DNA from: Rotaria sordida
Taxonomy: Eukaryota; Rotifera; Eurotatoria; Philodinida; Philodinidae
NCBI GenBank assembly: GCA_905250125.1
Contig: CAJNOL010000375.1
Span: 85,980-149,979 of the forward strand
Reading direction: 5' to 3'
Length of the DNA stretch: 64,000 nucleotides
This document shows, piece after piece, positions 39,301 to 50,065 of this stretch; the stretch's first letter is position 1, and every line of letters starts with the position of its first letter. The notes beneath the pieces were generated by a model, which had not been told where the DNA came from, did no database searches, and saw only the letters and a program-made list of their open reading frames with translations. The translations under genes were made by a program, and so were the position numbers.

Positions 39301-40955
39301 AAATTGTGCTAACAGTTTTTCTTCTATGTCAATCGTTGAAATTGTTTCTTTTTTTTGTTTTCTTNNNNNNNNNNAAAAAAAAACAAATTGTTGTCTTTTT
39401 TTTTGCTTTCAGAGGTGCATTTATTGATGAAAAACGTCGACTTGAAGCACGTATAGTACAACTTGAAGAAGAATTAGAAGAAGAACAAACAAATACAGAA
39501 ATAATTGGTGATAAACATAAAAAATTAGCAATAACTGTTGAACAACTTATGCTTGATCTTGCTGCTGAAAAAGCCAATAATCAAAAAGCTGAAGTAAGTT
39601 TATCAGAGAAGGAAAAAAAACAAACAAAATTTTATTTTGTTTTTTTTTTCTAGGCTGTACGTAGTAATCTTGAACGACAAAATCGAGAATTACGTGAAAA
39701 ACTTGAAGAAAATGAAGAATTTGGTAAAGGAAAATCAAGAGCTATGCTTGGAGCACTTGAAGCTAAAGTTCATGCACTTGAAGAACAACTCGATGGCGAA
39801 GTTCGGTATGTGTAAACTATAAAAAAAAAAATTTTTAAATATTCGTTTATGCATATTTATAGAGAAAAACAAAAGATTAGTCGAAGTGTTCGTACACTTG
39901 AAAAACGTCTTCGTGATGCAACTGCTGTTGCTGATGAATCTCGAAAACAATCAGATGCTTATAAAGAACAAGTAATGATGATTGCTTTTAATATTTAAAC
40001 ATTTGTTTTTTCGTTTTTATAAAGGCTGAAAAAGCAAGTGTACGTGTACGTAATATGAAACGAAGAGAAGAAGAATTAGAAGAAGAAGTAACACAAATGA
40101 AACAACGCTTACGTAAAGCATTACGAGAAAAAGATGAATTTGAAGAAAATCCAGCTTATCAACGAACACGGTAAGAAAACAAAATTTCATTTCGATCTTT
40201 AGTTCTTTTTTTTTCTTCTCTTTGTAATAAGGATCAGTTTTTGAAATTTTGTTAAACTTATTTTTTCTTTTTTCTCTTTCTTAACTTATTTAAAATCAGA
40301 AGAGATACATCTATGACTGATCTTGCATCCAATCGAGTCGTCAAATTAAATGATGATAAAAATGATGAGGTATTCAACATATAGTTTTTGTTTTTTTTAT
40401 TCGATCGCTTTCTGCGCAATGCTTATCTTTTTTTCTTTCTCTTGCACATAAATATTTAAATCTATAATTATAGTTAAACTCTTAGTTCCGTTCCCAACAG
40501 ATAAGACAATGATACTGCACATGCATGATACTGAAAAGACTCTGAAGACTATCGCATGTCAATATTATTTTAATTGAATCCTTTTTTTGTTACCAATTAG
40601 TTCTCGACATAATTCTCATGACTTTCAATGACCAATAAGGTTCGATTAATGTTGTATTGTATGAATGTATACAAGACTTAGCTTTTTCTATATGCTTTTC
40701 TAATTCATATTTATTATTTCTTTGTTTTTTTTTATAAAATATTTATTTTTTTGTTTTTTTAGTCCTTCAACAGCGCATAGTTCTTCAACATCTTACGTTC
40801 GAACACTTGTAACATCAACAAAATATTATTCCGAATTATCTGATGATGATTTACAATCTGAAGCAACAAACGCAAGTGTATCAGAGACACTTAATGGTGG
40901 TAATTCAACAATGCGAAACAGTGCTATTGGCGATTTAAACAATGGCAATCATTGA
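27352..40955 (+). CDS. MYH10: Nonmuscle myosin II heavy chain
   Basis: About 25 exons, all GT-AG and phase-consistent apart from one gap, encode a class II myosin: 27352-27926, 27988-28108, 28173-28208, 28277-28322, 28388-28956, 30208-30531, 30591-30699, 30756-30926, 30989-31051, 31157-31344, 31516-31637, 33023-33092, 33149-33309, 33371-33683, 33734-33882, 33948-34062, 34112-34267, 35763-37224, 38538-38878, (missing), 39413-39593, 39654-39805, 39863-39971, 40025-40170, optional 40300-40369, 40763-40955. The motor has the P-loop GESGAGKT, switch [10 protein letters not shown], switch II DIAGFE and the [16 protein letters not shown] actin-side region. Two IQ motifs follow ([16 protein letters not shown]), then about 1000 residues of coiled coil. 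The long tail ends with [10 protein letters not shown], close to the acidic phosphorylatable tail of vertebrate MYH10. About 1957 codons are visible. It drives cytokinesis, cell shape and contractility. The exon between 38878 and 39413 is not in the sequence (see gap). Confidence 0.95.
28957..30207 (+). other. Myosin intron 5, 1.25 kb
   Basis: Intervening sequence between the 569-nt motor exon and the DIAGFE exon. It holds a (GA)n stretch near 30138-30153 and a CGATCGGTATCGG patch near 29920. No coding or clear transposon structure is seen. Confidence 0.7.
31638..33022 (+). other. Myosin intron 11, 1.39 kb
   Basis: The intron separates exons of the converter region. A GGACCGACC...GGTACCG patch lies near 32632-32650. 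The minus-strand frames inside (for example 31938-32174) are not recognisable. Nothing else seen. Confidence 0.7.
34268..35762 (+). other. Myosin intron 17, 1.5 kb
   Basis: The intron lies in the early coiled coil. A GACCCCGTCC...AACCCGATGGG patch near 34405-34435 resembles those at 7570 and 37395. No coding content seen. Confidence 0.7.
37225..38537 (+). other. Myosin intron 18, 1.3 kb
   Basis: It contains a palindromic GGATCCGATCGGATCC patch near 37409-37424 and a GGGTTCGGTTAC tract. No coding content is seen. The other long introns also carry such GC-rich patches, which suggests that small non-autonomous elements expanded them. Confidence 0.7.
39365..39374. other. Assembly gap (10 N) inside myosin coiled coil
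   Basis: Ten N bases sit between exon 38538-38878, which ends in phase 0, and exon 39413-39593, which must be entered with two bases already read. The phases do not fit directly. About 70 residues of the coiled coil normally present between RRLQ and [10 protein letters not shown] in myosin II are absent. At least one exon therefore lies in the gap, whose length is a placeholder. Confidence 0.85.
40300..40369 (+). CDS. MYH10: Alternative cassette exon of myosin II tail
   Basis: This 70-nt exon has a good acceptor (AAAATCAG) and a GT donor (GAG/GTATTC). Included, it adds 23 codons plus one base ([20 protein letters not shown]) and shifts the final exon into a frame that stops after SFNSA. Skipped, exon 40025-40170 (ending CG) joins 40763 in phase and gives a 64-residue Ser/Thr-rich tail. 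Both forms are open and use consensus sites, so alternative splicing is inferred. A mis-called splice remains possible. Confidence 0.7.
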
Positions 40956-41965
40956 GAGAGGGAAAAAATAATAATAATAGAAAACAAGAAAAAAAAAGCC
41001 AATTACACTGTTATTGTTTATCCTCATTTTTCGTTTGTCTCATACACAGTGAGTGTTATTCTCTATCGCATTTTGCTTGTGTGTTTGTGTGTTGTGTGTG
41101 TGTGTCTGCGCGTGTAATTTCATTTTTTTTGTTCTCGCTCTTCTTATATATGTCTGCTTATTTTTCCAAAATGTGAACATAGCCTTGCTCAGGGTTAGAG
41201 CTCCTCCTTCTCGTTGTCATTTTTCTTTATTCTTCATTTTATCGTTGCTACCTCTGTTAGACATTCTGTCTTTAAAAAGAAAAAAAAAAGGAAAAAAAAA
41301 ACATCGAAATGATTACATTCCATTATTTACTAAAACATATTGAGCCGGCCACCAAAATCTAAACAATTTCTATATACATATATATATATATATATATTAC
41401 GCTGCCTTGATGTTATCAGTATTCGGCGTTTGTCTCTTTGTTCTATGCGTTACTTTTCTTTTCTTTCTTTCTTTTTTTTTTTTTTTATACTTTCGTTCTC
41501 TTTAAACATAAGATATAGTCTCTCTATATTCCTTAAAATATATATAAACAAAAAAAACAAAATGTTCATTTAAATTTTTATTGGTTACAACAACAATAGC
41601 ATATGAATATAAAAGAAAATAAAAATAATAAACAGAATGTATCAATATAAACAAAAGATGATTGACATAGAAATAAAATACATGTGTAAATAATAATACG
41701 ACCTACATAACGAAGAGCTAATGATTGAGCAAATGTCGATGATGAAGAAAATTTCATTGAATTACATATAGAATCTAGAAAAAAAAAAGATTAATTAATT
41801 AATTCTTTTTTTTCTTTTTTTTTTATAACCTATGTCAAGAAAGTCTTGGCACAAGATTTTCCAGTTATTTTATCCGTCTTGATTAGATATTTCTTATCAG
41901 GTTTTATACGAGATTGTAGCTTATTTTCTGTATATTCAGTCTATATAGAAATGTTGTGTATCAAG
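40956..41965 (+). other. Myosin 3' UTR and downstream flank
   Basis: The stop TGA ends at 40955. The following 650 nt are T-rich with a (GT)n tract near 41078-41105 and an (AT)n tract near 41376-41397. AATAAA-like signals occur near 41620-41700. No other gene is seen. Confidence 0.5.
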
Positions 41966-42909
41966 TAACGGGTGTCCCAGGAAAAATGGACCTCTCAGTA
42001 TTTTTAAGATTTTTCCTCTATTACTCCTGTAATTAAAGTCTTTCTTATTATCAAAAGATAGCGCTTGAAATTCTCTACAAAAGCATATATGACTAGGCTT
42101 AAAAACTGTCTTAGATATATTTGAAAAAAGATGAAAACTAAAGACATACAAGCAGCTGTGAAATGTAAATAATGAGTGTCCCATAATAAATGGTTGTACT
42201 TTGTATTTCATATTTTAATCTCTAAATACGTTTTATTAAAAAAGCAAAATATACGATAAGATGCCGCATGAAAAGCTCTGCAATCTATAAACTAAAGTTT
42301 ATTTTAATTGTATACTTTTTTTTTTACACGAATGAGAAATCCTTTTTCTTATTTTATTTTTTTATCACCTAATATGTATTCTTTAAAAAAAATCAAAATA
42401 TACCACAAGATGCAGCGTGAAAAGCTCTAGAATCTACAAGGAACAGTTTATTCTATTTTTGTCATTTTTAAGTTCAAAATAACTTCAAATTCTGTGCGAT
42501 CAGTTTTCGCAATGGCGAAAATCCGGCGCACAGAGTTTTGCTTTTTTTTTGAAAACAAAAAGTATACAATTAAAATAAACTTTAGTTTGTAGATTGTAGA
42601 GCTTTTCATAGTGCATCTTATGGTATATTTTGCTTTTTTAATAAAACACATTTAGAGATTACAATATGAACTACAAAGTGTGACCGTTTATTATTGGTGA
42701 CATATTTACATTTTACGGCTGCTTGTATGTCTTTAGTTTTCATCTTTTTTCAAATATATCTAAGACAGTTTTTAAACTTAGTCATATATGCTTTTGTAGA
42801 GAATTTCAAGTGCTATCTTTTGATAATAAAAAAAGACTTTAATTACAGGGATAATGGAGGAAAACTCTTAAAAATACTGAGAGGTCCATTTTTCCTGGGA
42901 CACCCGTTA
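41966..42909. mobile_element. Large palindromic TA-flanked foldback element
   Basis: The termini are exact inverted copies: TAACGGGTGTCCCAGGAAAA at the left and its complement ending CACCCGTTA at the right. Pairing continues inward for nearly the whole element: the AGTATTTTTAAGA, CTTTTGATAATAA and TATATCTAAGACAG blocks, then a second tier beginning GTGTCCCATAATAAA. Each arm is about 380 nt. A third diverged copy of the inner segment lies at 42376-42460 as a direct repeat. The TA ends and GTGTCCC core suggest a Tc1/mariner-derived MITE. No intact transposase frame is present. Confidence 0.85.
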
Positions 42910-43703
42910 TATCGATGATATTACCTTTTCACCGTCGGATGAGTCTTCATTGGCGATGTGTTACAATAATTGTATTATACTTTTCCGTTTGTAATATTCA
43001 TTTTGGCATTCACCAGTACAAACAAATGAGTCAGCATCTACTTTCTCTATTTTCTGAGTAGCCACAAGTAATTGTATCGATATATTTACTTTTCATCTTT
43101 CATGTTTTCCATCAATTTTACATCCACAACGAACACATTGTATATGCGCCATCGTGTCGATTTCAAGAATACGAAGTATTATTAGACCAGAGCAAAGTAA
43201 AAAAGCGAGTATTTTTTTCGTAATCCATAAATATACTACATGATTTGCGATAAAAAATACACATTACTCTCATACTTTCTCATATACTTAAAAACAATAT
43301 GTACCGCATTATAATGTACATCACAAGTTTTATATATATGCATTACTTTGCCCAAAAGATAACATAAATTAAATTCTATTCATATTCTATTCTTGTGATA
43401 ATGTGCATTTTAAAATAAGATATTACTGAGCTTGATATAGGATTACAAGGCTGAATGAATGATTGATGTATCACTGTCGAATGATTAAAATTCGTACTAT
43501 GATGACAATGTGTACTATTTTTAGATGTATTCTCCCAACGTTTTCTTAGTTATAATAAGTACATTTTGCAGCTAATGCAAAGGGCTCTTTATGATAAAAA
43601 AATGGTGATGTTTGCTCTTGCTGTTGAAGAGATAGAAGATCTACAATGAACGTGCCTGACAGCCTATAGATGGGGTTTCGAGTTTTTGGAGGGTCGTATT
43701 TTG
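42910..43703. other. Intergenic between foldback and hAT element
   Basis: AT-rich sequence without recognisable coding or repeat structure. Confidence 0.45.
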
Positions 43704-43711
43704 ACTATAAA
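43704..43711. repeat. Left target-site duplication of hAT element
   Basis: ACTATAAA precedes the left terminus CAGGGACGGCGCGA. It matches GCTATAAA at 50066-50073 in seven of eight positions. Eight-bp duplications are the hallmark of hAT elements. Confidence 0.8.
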
Positions 43712-44062
43712 CAGGGACGGCGCGAAGAGGTCCAAGCAGGAGGGGGGTACCCTCGAAAATCGGAGCCTTCAATTCCAAAAGGTCAAAATTGAAGAGCAAA
43801 AAAAAGACGTTCTCACTCTGCTTTAATTCGAAGGAAGACTCTAAACTTTTTTGATTGTCATCGCTTTCTTTTCGAAGTAGACTTTCCAACATTCCTCGTC
43901 CTCGGACTACTCTGACCGCACTTCATGCAATATTATGCTGAGGGTTTCACCAAAAAATCTGATTTTTTTTTAAATTTTACTTTTCATTCAATTTTGATAC
44001 TACAACTTTGTACATACAATAAAAACAAAAAAATATGAATAAAAAAGTTTACAAGAAACAAT

Positions 44063-47000
44063 TTAAATACGACGTCCACACTTGTTCTTCAACCATCTTT
44101 CAATTAGTTCTTCATCAGTCAATTCATCAAGTAGATCAGTTTCAATAGGACATAATAATAATGATTGCAAACGATCATCATCAATTCTTGATCGTAATCT
44201 GTTTTTTATAATTTTTAATTTGCTAAATCCTCGCGCGTTACTTGCAACGGTAACTGGTAATGTTAAAAGAAAACTATAAGCTTGATATAAACGTGGAATA
44301 ACTTCTTTTCGTTCAACAATAAATTGTGCTGCCTTTGAAATAGTATCACACTGTTCATTAATATCAAGTGCAAACAGTTTTATTTCTTTGAATAATAATT
44401 GTGGATCATTAACACCCACCATTTCACTGATAACAATTGCATCATCTTGTGATAAATTCAAAATATATTTTGGTGATAATTTTCCGATGGATTTCAAGTT
44501 GTCATTCATCGACTTTACCATATCATGGTACTGAACAATTAAATAATCGAGTATGTTTCTAAAATTTTGAACGTAATAATCATGTCTAAAAAGCAAATAA
44601 AAAGAGAAGCATATAACATCTGTATGACGAAATTCCAAACATTAGAGTACTCTCTCCTTGGACTTGCAAGCCAATAGGATAGTGATTCCTAGTAGTAAAA
44701 CTATACCTTGAAAAATCATGTGTTGTTTGTGGATTTTCATCAATTCATCTAGGTGGACGCCGTTTTCGATGTTTGATATTAAACTCTTGATCCAGATTTA
44801 TATCGAATTTTGTTGCCATACTTCCACTAATATCCAGAATACGATTTAAATTATCATCATCATTTCGTTCTGACTGTAACAGTATTATTGTTTTTTGTAA
44901 AGTTTTAGTAGCTGTTACTAAGTCCAATTTCTCTTCTTGAAAATCACAAGTGAGAGCATTGGTTGTTGACATTAGGTTTTTCACGAATACTGAGTATGTA
45001 ATAAAATTAAATGATTTCATATTTTTTGTAATTGTTCGTGATTCTGTTCGTGTATCACTATCAAAATGTTCATCATCATTTGTAATATGATCTAATGCTT
45101 GTAGAATCTCACCATAGGATTCATAAACTGCCTTAAACGATTCATATTTTGAATTCCATCGGGTTGCACCAGTTGTTTTTGGTATTAAGGCGAATGAATT
45201 AGATGCATACTTTTCCTTAAGCACGTTATATCTGAAAGTGTAAAAAAATGGCTCTATAGTTCAACATAAGTTAAAACTGTAATCAGTCTTACCTTTTGGT
45301 GCTACAAGTAAAATAATTATAAATCATTTGTAATACATCAACGACACATTTAACATCTAAACTTGCTTCGCAAGCAATTTTTAATGATGTATTTGAACGA
45401 TGAGCTGTACATGGTACATATATAATTTCACGTCCTAATTTTTTGGTTATTTGAGCTTGTACACCTTGAAAACATCCGCTCATGTTTTTCGCACAATCGT
45501 ATGATTGTGAGATTAAACGATGTGGATCTAACCCACTTTCATTTATAACACCCAAAATATGATTAGAAAGTGCATCACCTTCGAGTACGAAAAGAAAAAA
45601 GTTAATTGTAATCGACAAAAACCATATAGGGCTAGATAGCAAAACTGATTGAAATGAAATTTATATCGGCTGCCGAATAGCATTGAAATCAATTTGATTC
45701 AAGAACAGTTCCCTGAAAGGCGCTTGTATCGATTTGTTTGATCGCAGTACTTTTTCACGTGTTGACGTTGCAATGTGAGGTCTGGCATTGTCATGTAAAA
45801 AACAAACCTTATCCTGCTTTCTCTGATTTTTTGCTGCAACATAGCCCAATTGCTACCAGTAGATATCAGCAGTACTAGTGCTACCAGTTGGAAGAAGCTC
45901 CAAATGAATTACGTCTCTTATGTCTCGCCAAGCACTCAACGTAACCATCCTTCCGTGAAGTTTCTTTTTTCGGCATTGTTATACCGCTTTGTCCAATTCA
46001 CAACCATTGTCGCTTGTGCGTGTGGATAACACACATCATCCACTTTTGATCACCGATAATAAGATCGTGGAGTCATTCGTAGCTACAGTGAGAAGTTAAG
46101 AGTTTCCTACATGTATCATCATGTGTTGAAGCTGAAGTGGTGACAAGCGGTGAAGTATTTAAACTCCGTGTTTCCACGTCTTGCCTAATTCTCTTAGATG
46201 TTTTTCCACCACAGTATGAGAGCCTCCAAGCCGCTCTACTAGACAGCATGTAGCTGATCTCGGTTCTTCTTCAATGAGCTGCTTTAATACGTGCATGTCC
46301 ATCTCGGAACGAGGTAAATCGTCAACCTCGCAGTTCCTGTTCTAGAATCAATTGCACCAATATTGCGCTGTACAAATGGTACATTGTTGCCCATCATGCT
46401 GCATATGTTGCTTATTGCATCCATCACTTTGCGGTTCAAACAGAATTCATGAAGTAAAAGCAATCGGAGTTCCCTATGAAAAATATCCGTTTCTAATCAG
46501 AAAACTAGCTCCTTTACTCATAGTTCTGTTGTTATTCGCAAGATATTCACGCTCCCTTTATACATTCTAAGTATGAAAACTGCCTGACGTTTCACGAGTT
46601 TTTTTAGAGATGTTAGAAAAAAACGCAAAAACTTTGTTGACAACCTAATAATTTGACGTCTCACTTAAACTTGGTTTTAATCGATTTTTTGCAAAAGAGC
46701 GACTTACCGGTTTTTGCAGTTGGTTCTTTTATAGAAATCAATCGTTCTTTTGGAATTAAATTTTCATCCACATATCTAATAAACACACTAAACATCTCTT
46801 GTCGATTTGAATCAGGTGTTGAATCGGCCATTAACGAGTAATGGCGAGCTTTTTTAGCTTCACTTAAACTCTTACCAAGAACTGCTTCACCAATCAAATT
46901 AATGAATTCATTTTGTGAATCTTTTGACATATATGTTACCTAAAAAGTGACAATGAAAAAACATAAGAACACATAATTGTATCGATAATAATACATTCTG

Positions 47001-48703
47001 TATAGGACTACTTGTTTCGCCTCGCTCTTCTTCTCTCTCACATTAAGGTTTCGTATGATAGTGAAAAAACGCGAGAAATGAATACCTGTTGTTCAAATAA
47101 GAAAATAATAAATCTGTCTAGCCTAATAAACAGTTAACAGTCAGATTCCGTCGCTGAAATGTTCCATCAAAGAAGCATCAGTTACATACTTGATATGGTC
47201 TATCAGCTTTATCAGCTAACCAATGTTGAATAAGTGGATTATATTTGGACATAAGATGAACAAGTTGGATATAGTTACCATCTTCTTCTTTATTACGTCG
47301 AAATGCGAGATCTTGTCTTGATAAATAACGTGCACAATTAATCAATATTTTGACAACATTTTGATTGGATTTAGCAACTTGAATTTTAGATTGCTCGTGC
47401 TGTCGTATATTTGAATCAAGCATATATTCAATATTATGTCTTCGATTTTTAAAATTCAAGTATCGTTTTGATGATGATAAATGTGAAGCGCTTTTAAAAA
47501 GTGTTTCCAGTTTTCCAGCTTTGTTTTTGCCTTGACTTCCAAAAAGTTAGCAAATTTAACACAAACAGTCTTCTTCAAAACAGAGAAAAAAAACGGATTT
47601 TTGTTACCTTTCATTTTATTCCATTGAGTAATACCTACAGTTGACTATGCATCTTCTTCTCGGCCATTACCCGGTCCATCACCGAATAATCGACAGGAAA
47701 AACAATAAGCAGCGTTTGTTATTGGACTGTATTCGATAAGTGGATATTCTTGATACCATTTTTTGACAAAATGACATGTATCTTTTTTCTTTTTTAATAA
47801 TTCATTATCTGGAAATTTTGTGAGCAACGGCTGGTAAGGTCCTTCATTGACTAAATATCGAAGTTCTTTTTCATTGAAATCTTTTTTAAACGATGGATCA
47901 CGACTTGTTGTTATTTCAGATGATTGTATTTCATGAATAGTTGTTTCTAAAGTTGGCATTTTTTGTGATGCATAATTACATTCATTTATTAAGTCTGTTA
48001 CTGATCCTTGTATTAATTTTAAATAAGAGACAATTTGAACAATGAAATATTTATCACTAAGATCTGGATCAACAGATAATTTAACTAAACTCGAGCATTG
48101 ATTTGTTTGATGTATAAGATATTTAACACCACCACATATTTTATTTTTTATTTGAATCATTTGATCATTGTTTTCGATATTAATGGAAGATAATTGAACT
48201 GGTTTATCAACAATAGAAGATGGCTGGACTGGTTCATTAATAATGGAAGTTAATTGAGCCGGCTCATTAATAATAGAAGATAACTGAACTGATTCATTAA
48301 TAATAGAAGTTAATTGAGCTGGTTCATTAATAGAAGTTAATTGAACTGTTTCATTAATAGTAGAACAAGTAGAACTGGTATTGGTACCAGTGTCTGTAAC
48401 AGAGCAAACATCGCTCACACCTGTTGACGATTGTTCACGATGATGTTCAGTTGGAGAAGAAGAAAGTAATAATTGTTCATTTTCTGATTGTTAATTTAAT
48501 TGGTATGGACTTTCAACTGTTTTTGATCTTGAACGATGACCGTTGTCGTTGTTAATAATACTTTCTTTCAGTTTCACAAGTTGTTTTTTATATTTTTCTT
48601 CTGTATTAATACTACTGTGTTGACGTTCACAATGACGTTTAAAATTCTTCACTAATATTTGTCGAAAACATAATGGGCATTTGCCTGTTAAGTCACTAGA
48701 CAT
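44063..48703 (-). pseudogene. hAT transposase (ZMYM/TTF-type), three in-frame stops
   Basis: Six exons on the minus strand (48703-47608, 47530-47190, 46939-46708, 45578-45293, 45231-44707 and 44585-44063) use GT-AG sites and sum to 1001 codons in one phase. The N-terminus has a C..C....H...H zinc finger (CPLCFRQI...HCERQH). Next are a repeated INEP.QL.SI linker and a TTF-type finger region (YCFSCRLFG). The DDE-core blocks DSTPD and SYDCAKNMSG and the TRWNSKYES motif follow. The C-terminus is the hATC dimerisation block (SNARGFSKLKIIKNRLRS). Three in-frame stops inactivate it: TAA near 48491, TAG near 47647 where Trp is usual, and TGA near 44745 where Arg is usual. Splice sites and frames are otherwise intact, so inactivation appears recent. 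Related proteins in animals carry the DUF4371 label. Confidence 0.88.
45625..46648 (-). mobile_element. Mariner element nested in hAT transposase intron
   Basis: The right end reads, in reverse complement, TTAGGTTGTCAACAAAGTTT, a classic mariner terminus next to TA. The left end (TATAGGGCTAGATAGCAAAA) is a much poorer match, so that boundary is approximate. The minus-strand coding remnant includes GDQKW and HDNARPHIA, matching mariner blocks around the second and third catalytic positions. Several stops and frame changes separate them. It lies entirely within intron 3 (45579-46707) of the host transposase. Confidence 0.8.
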
Positions 48704-48719
48704 TGCAGTGCAATTTTAT

Positions 48720-49439
48720 CCCAGAGTTAATGTTCGTCAATTCGGTATAAGACAATTTCTCTTGGTAATGATAGCGTAATGACACACATAGTACAATGCG
48801 ACTAGATATATATATATATCTGTCTCGCCTATTCAACACAAAGAACATGTTCCTTCTGTTCCACAAAAATGTATGTTTTTGTTATTTCACCGCCCAATCA
48901 ATAAAGAAGAATGACTATGATAAATGAAGGTGAGCACTGACTGATATCGCGACATTCTCTTTGAATTTATTTATACGATTTATTGTACGATACAGTCGAT
49001 ACAGATACAGAGATTATTTAAAAAAGAGGAACTGTAAAAGAATGTTCACTATAACAACGCGTCCAGTATATGACGTTGCTTACTATGGGAAGTTATACTG
49101 TATACTAACCAGAAGCAGAAACCTAGCCAGTTGTAGCGCTCCTGTCTTATAATTACGACAACAATGAAGTATCGTTTAGACTCTTTAAATTATAGAATGT
49201 TCTTGAGGAATATTCTTTTTTGCATTAGCAATCAGATTGTTTCGCGTTGTTGTAGACACGAGAAAGGAACATTTGTACACTTATCGTTAACATCCACGTA
49301 TCACATATTGCTGTTGATGACAGATGCATCTAGTTGTAATACTAATTTCTCGCTTAAACACGAACTTAGATTATTGATGTAGTTCAAAAAATCTAAAGAA
49401 TCGAAAAAAAATAGTAGAATAGATTTCTTCAAACTTAGA
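48720..49439. other. hAT element 5' leader, non-coding
   Basis: The stretch lies between the transposase start and the palindromic array. A short (AT)n tract is present near 48805-48820. Open frames at 48961 and 49164 are not recognisable. It probably includes the transposase promoter. Confidence 0.4.
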
Positions 49440-49990
49440 GTTTTGCCAAATTTAGGGTAAATTGTCTACTGTATTTCTCCAAAATCGGAGAAAACTGTTT
49501 ATTATTGTTTACCAAAATCGGAGAANNNNNNNNNNCCAAAATCGGAGAAAACTGTTTATTATTGTTTACCAAAATCGGAGAAAATTGTTTATTGTGGTTC
49601 TCCAAAATCGGAGAAAATTGTGTATAGTAGTTCTCCAAAATCGGCGAAAATTGTCTACTGTAGTTCTCCAAAATCGGAGAAAACTATTTATTGTAATTCT
49701 CCAAAATCGAAGAAAATTGTATATTGCGGTTCTCCAAAATCAGAGAAAATTGTGTATGGTAGTTCTCGAGAATTGGAGAAAACTGTTTATTGTAGTTCTC
49801 CAAAATCGAAGAAAATTGTTTACTGTGGTTCTCCAAAATCGGAGAAAATTGCCCAACAAGTGTCTATAAACATGAATTTTCTCTAAATTCAGAGAGAATT
49901 GTCTACAGTTCTCCAAAATCGGAGAAAATCGCCTAATGATCCCGCAAATTTGGAGAAAATTGGCACTACCAAAATTTTCAAATTCGGAGA
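49440..49990. repeat. 33-bp palindromic tandem array in hAT subterminal region
   Basis: Roughly 15 units of about 33 bp share the core TCTCCAAAATCGGAGAAAA, in which TCTCC pairs with GGAGA around an AAAATC centre. Units differ by point changes and the last ones are more degenerate. Because 33 is divisible by three, the array produces long meaningless repeated open frames in several frames. Ten N at 49526-49535 probably mark an unresolved number of units. hAT transposases bind repeated subterminal motifs, so these are candidate binding sites. Confidence 0.85.
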
Positions 49991-50065
49991 AAGCTCCATT
50001 CAAAATTTTCCGAAACAGGTGGGGGGTGACCTTCCTATCCCCCCCCTCCGGTCGCGCCGTCCCTG

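Larger units (their letters stand above)
43712..50065 (-). mobile_element. hAT-superfamily DNA transposon, 6.35 kb, nearly complete
   Basis: The terminal inverted repeat CAGGGACGGCGCGA is identical at both ends (14 bp), and both ends are flanked by the 8-bp duplication [A/G]CTATAAA. Inside is a six-exon minus-strand transposase with hAT dimerisation and zinc-finger domains. A mariner element is nested in its third intron, and a 33-bp palindromic tandem array lies next to the right terminus (the 5' side of the transposase). Ten N bases interrupt that array. The matching target duplication shows that the two ends belong to one insertion. Confidence 0.9.

Noticed and set aside
49462-49886. Long open frames of repeated 11-residue units (QNRRKL.., SPKSEK..)
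   Set aside because: They are artefacts of the 33-bp tandem array. The unit length is a multiple of three, so several frames stay open on both strands.
49440-49990. CRISPR-like regular repeat array
   Set aside because: No unique spacers, eukaryotic context, and units are contiguous and lie inside a hAT transposon.
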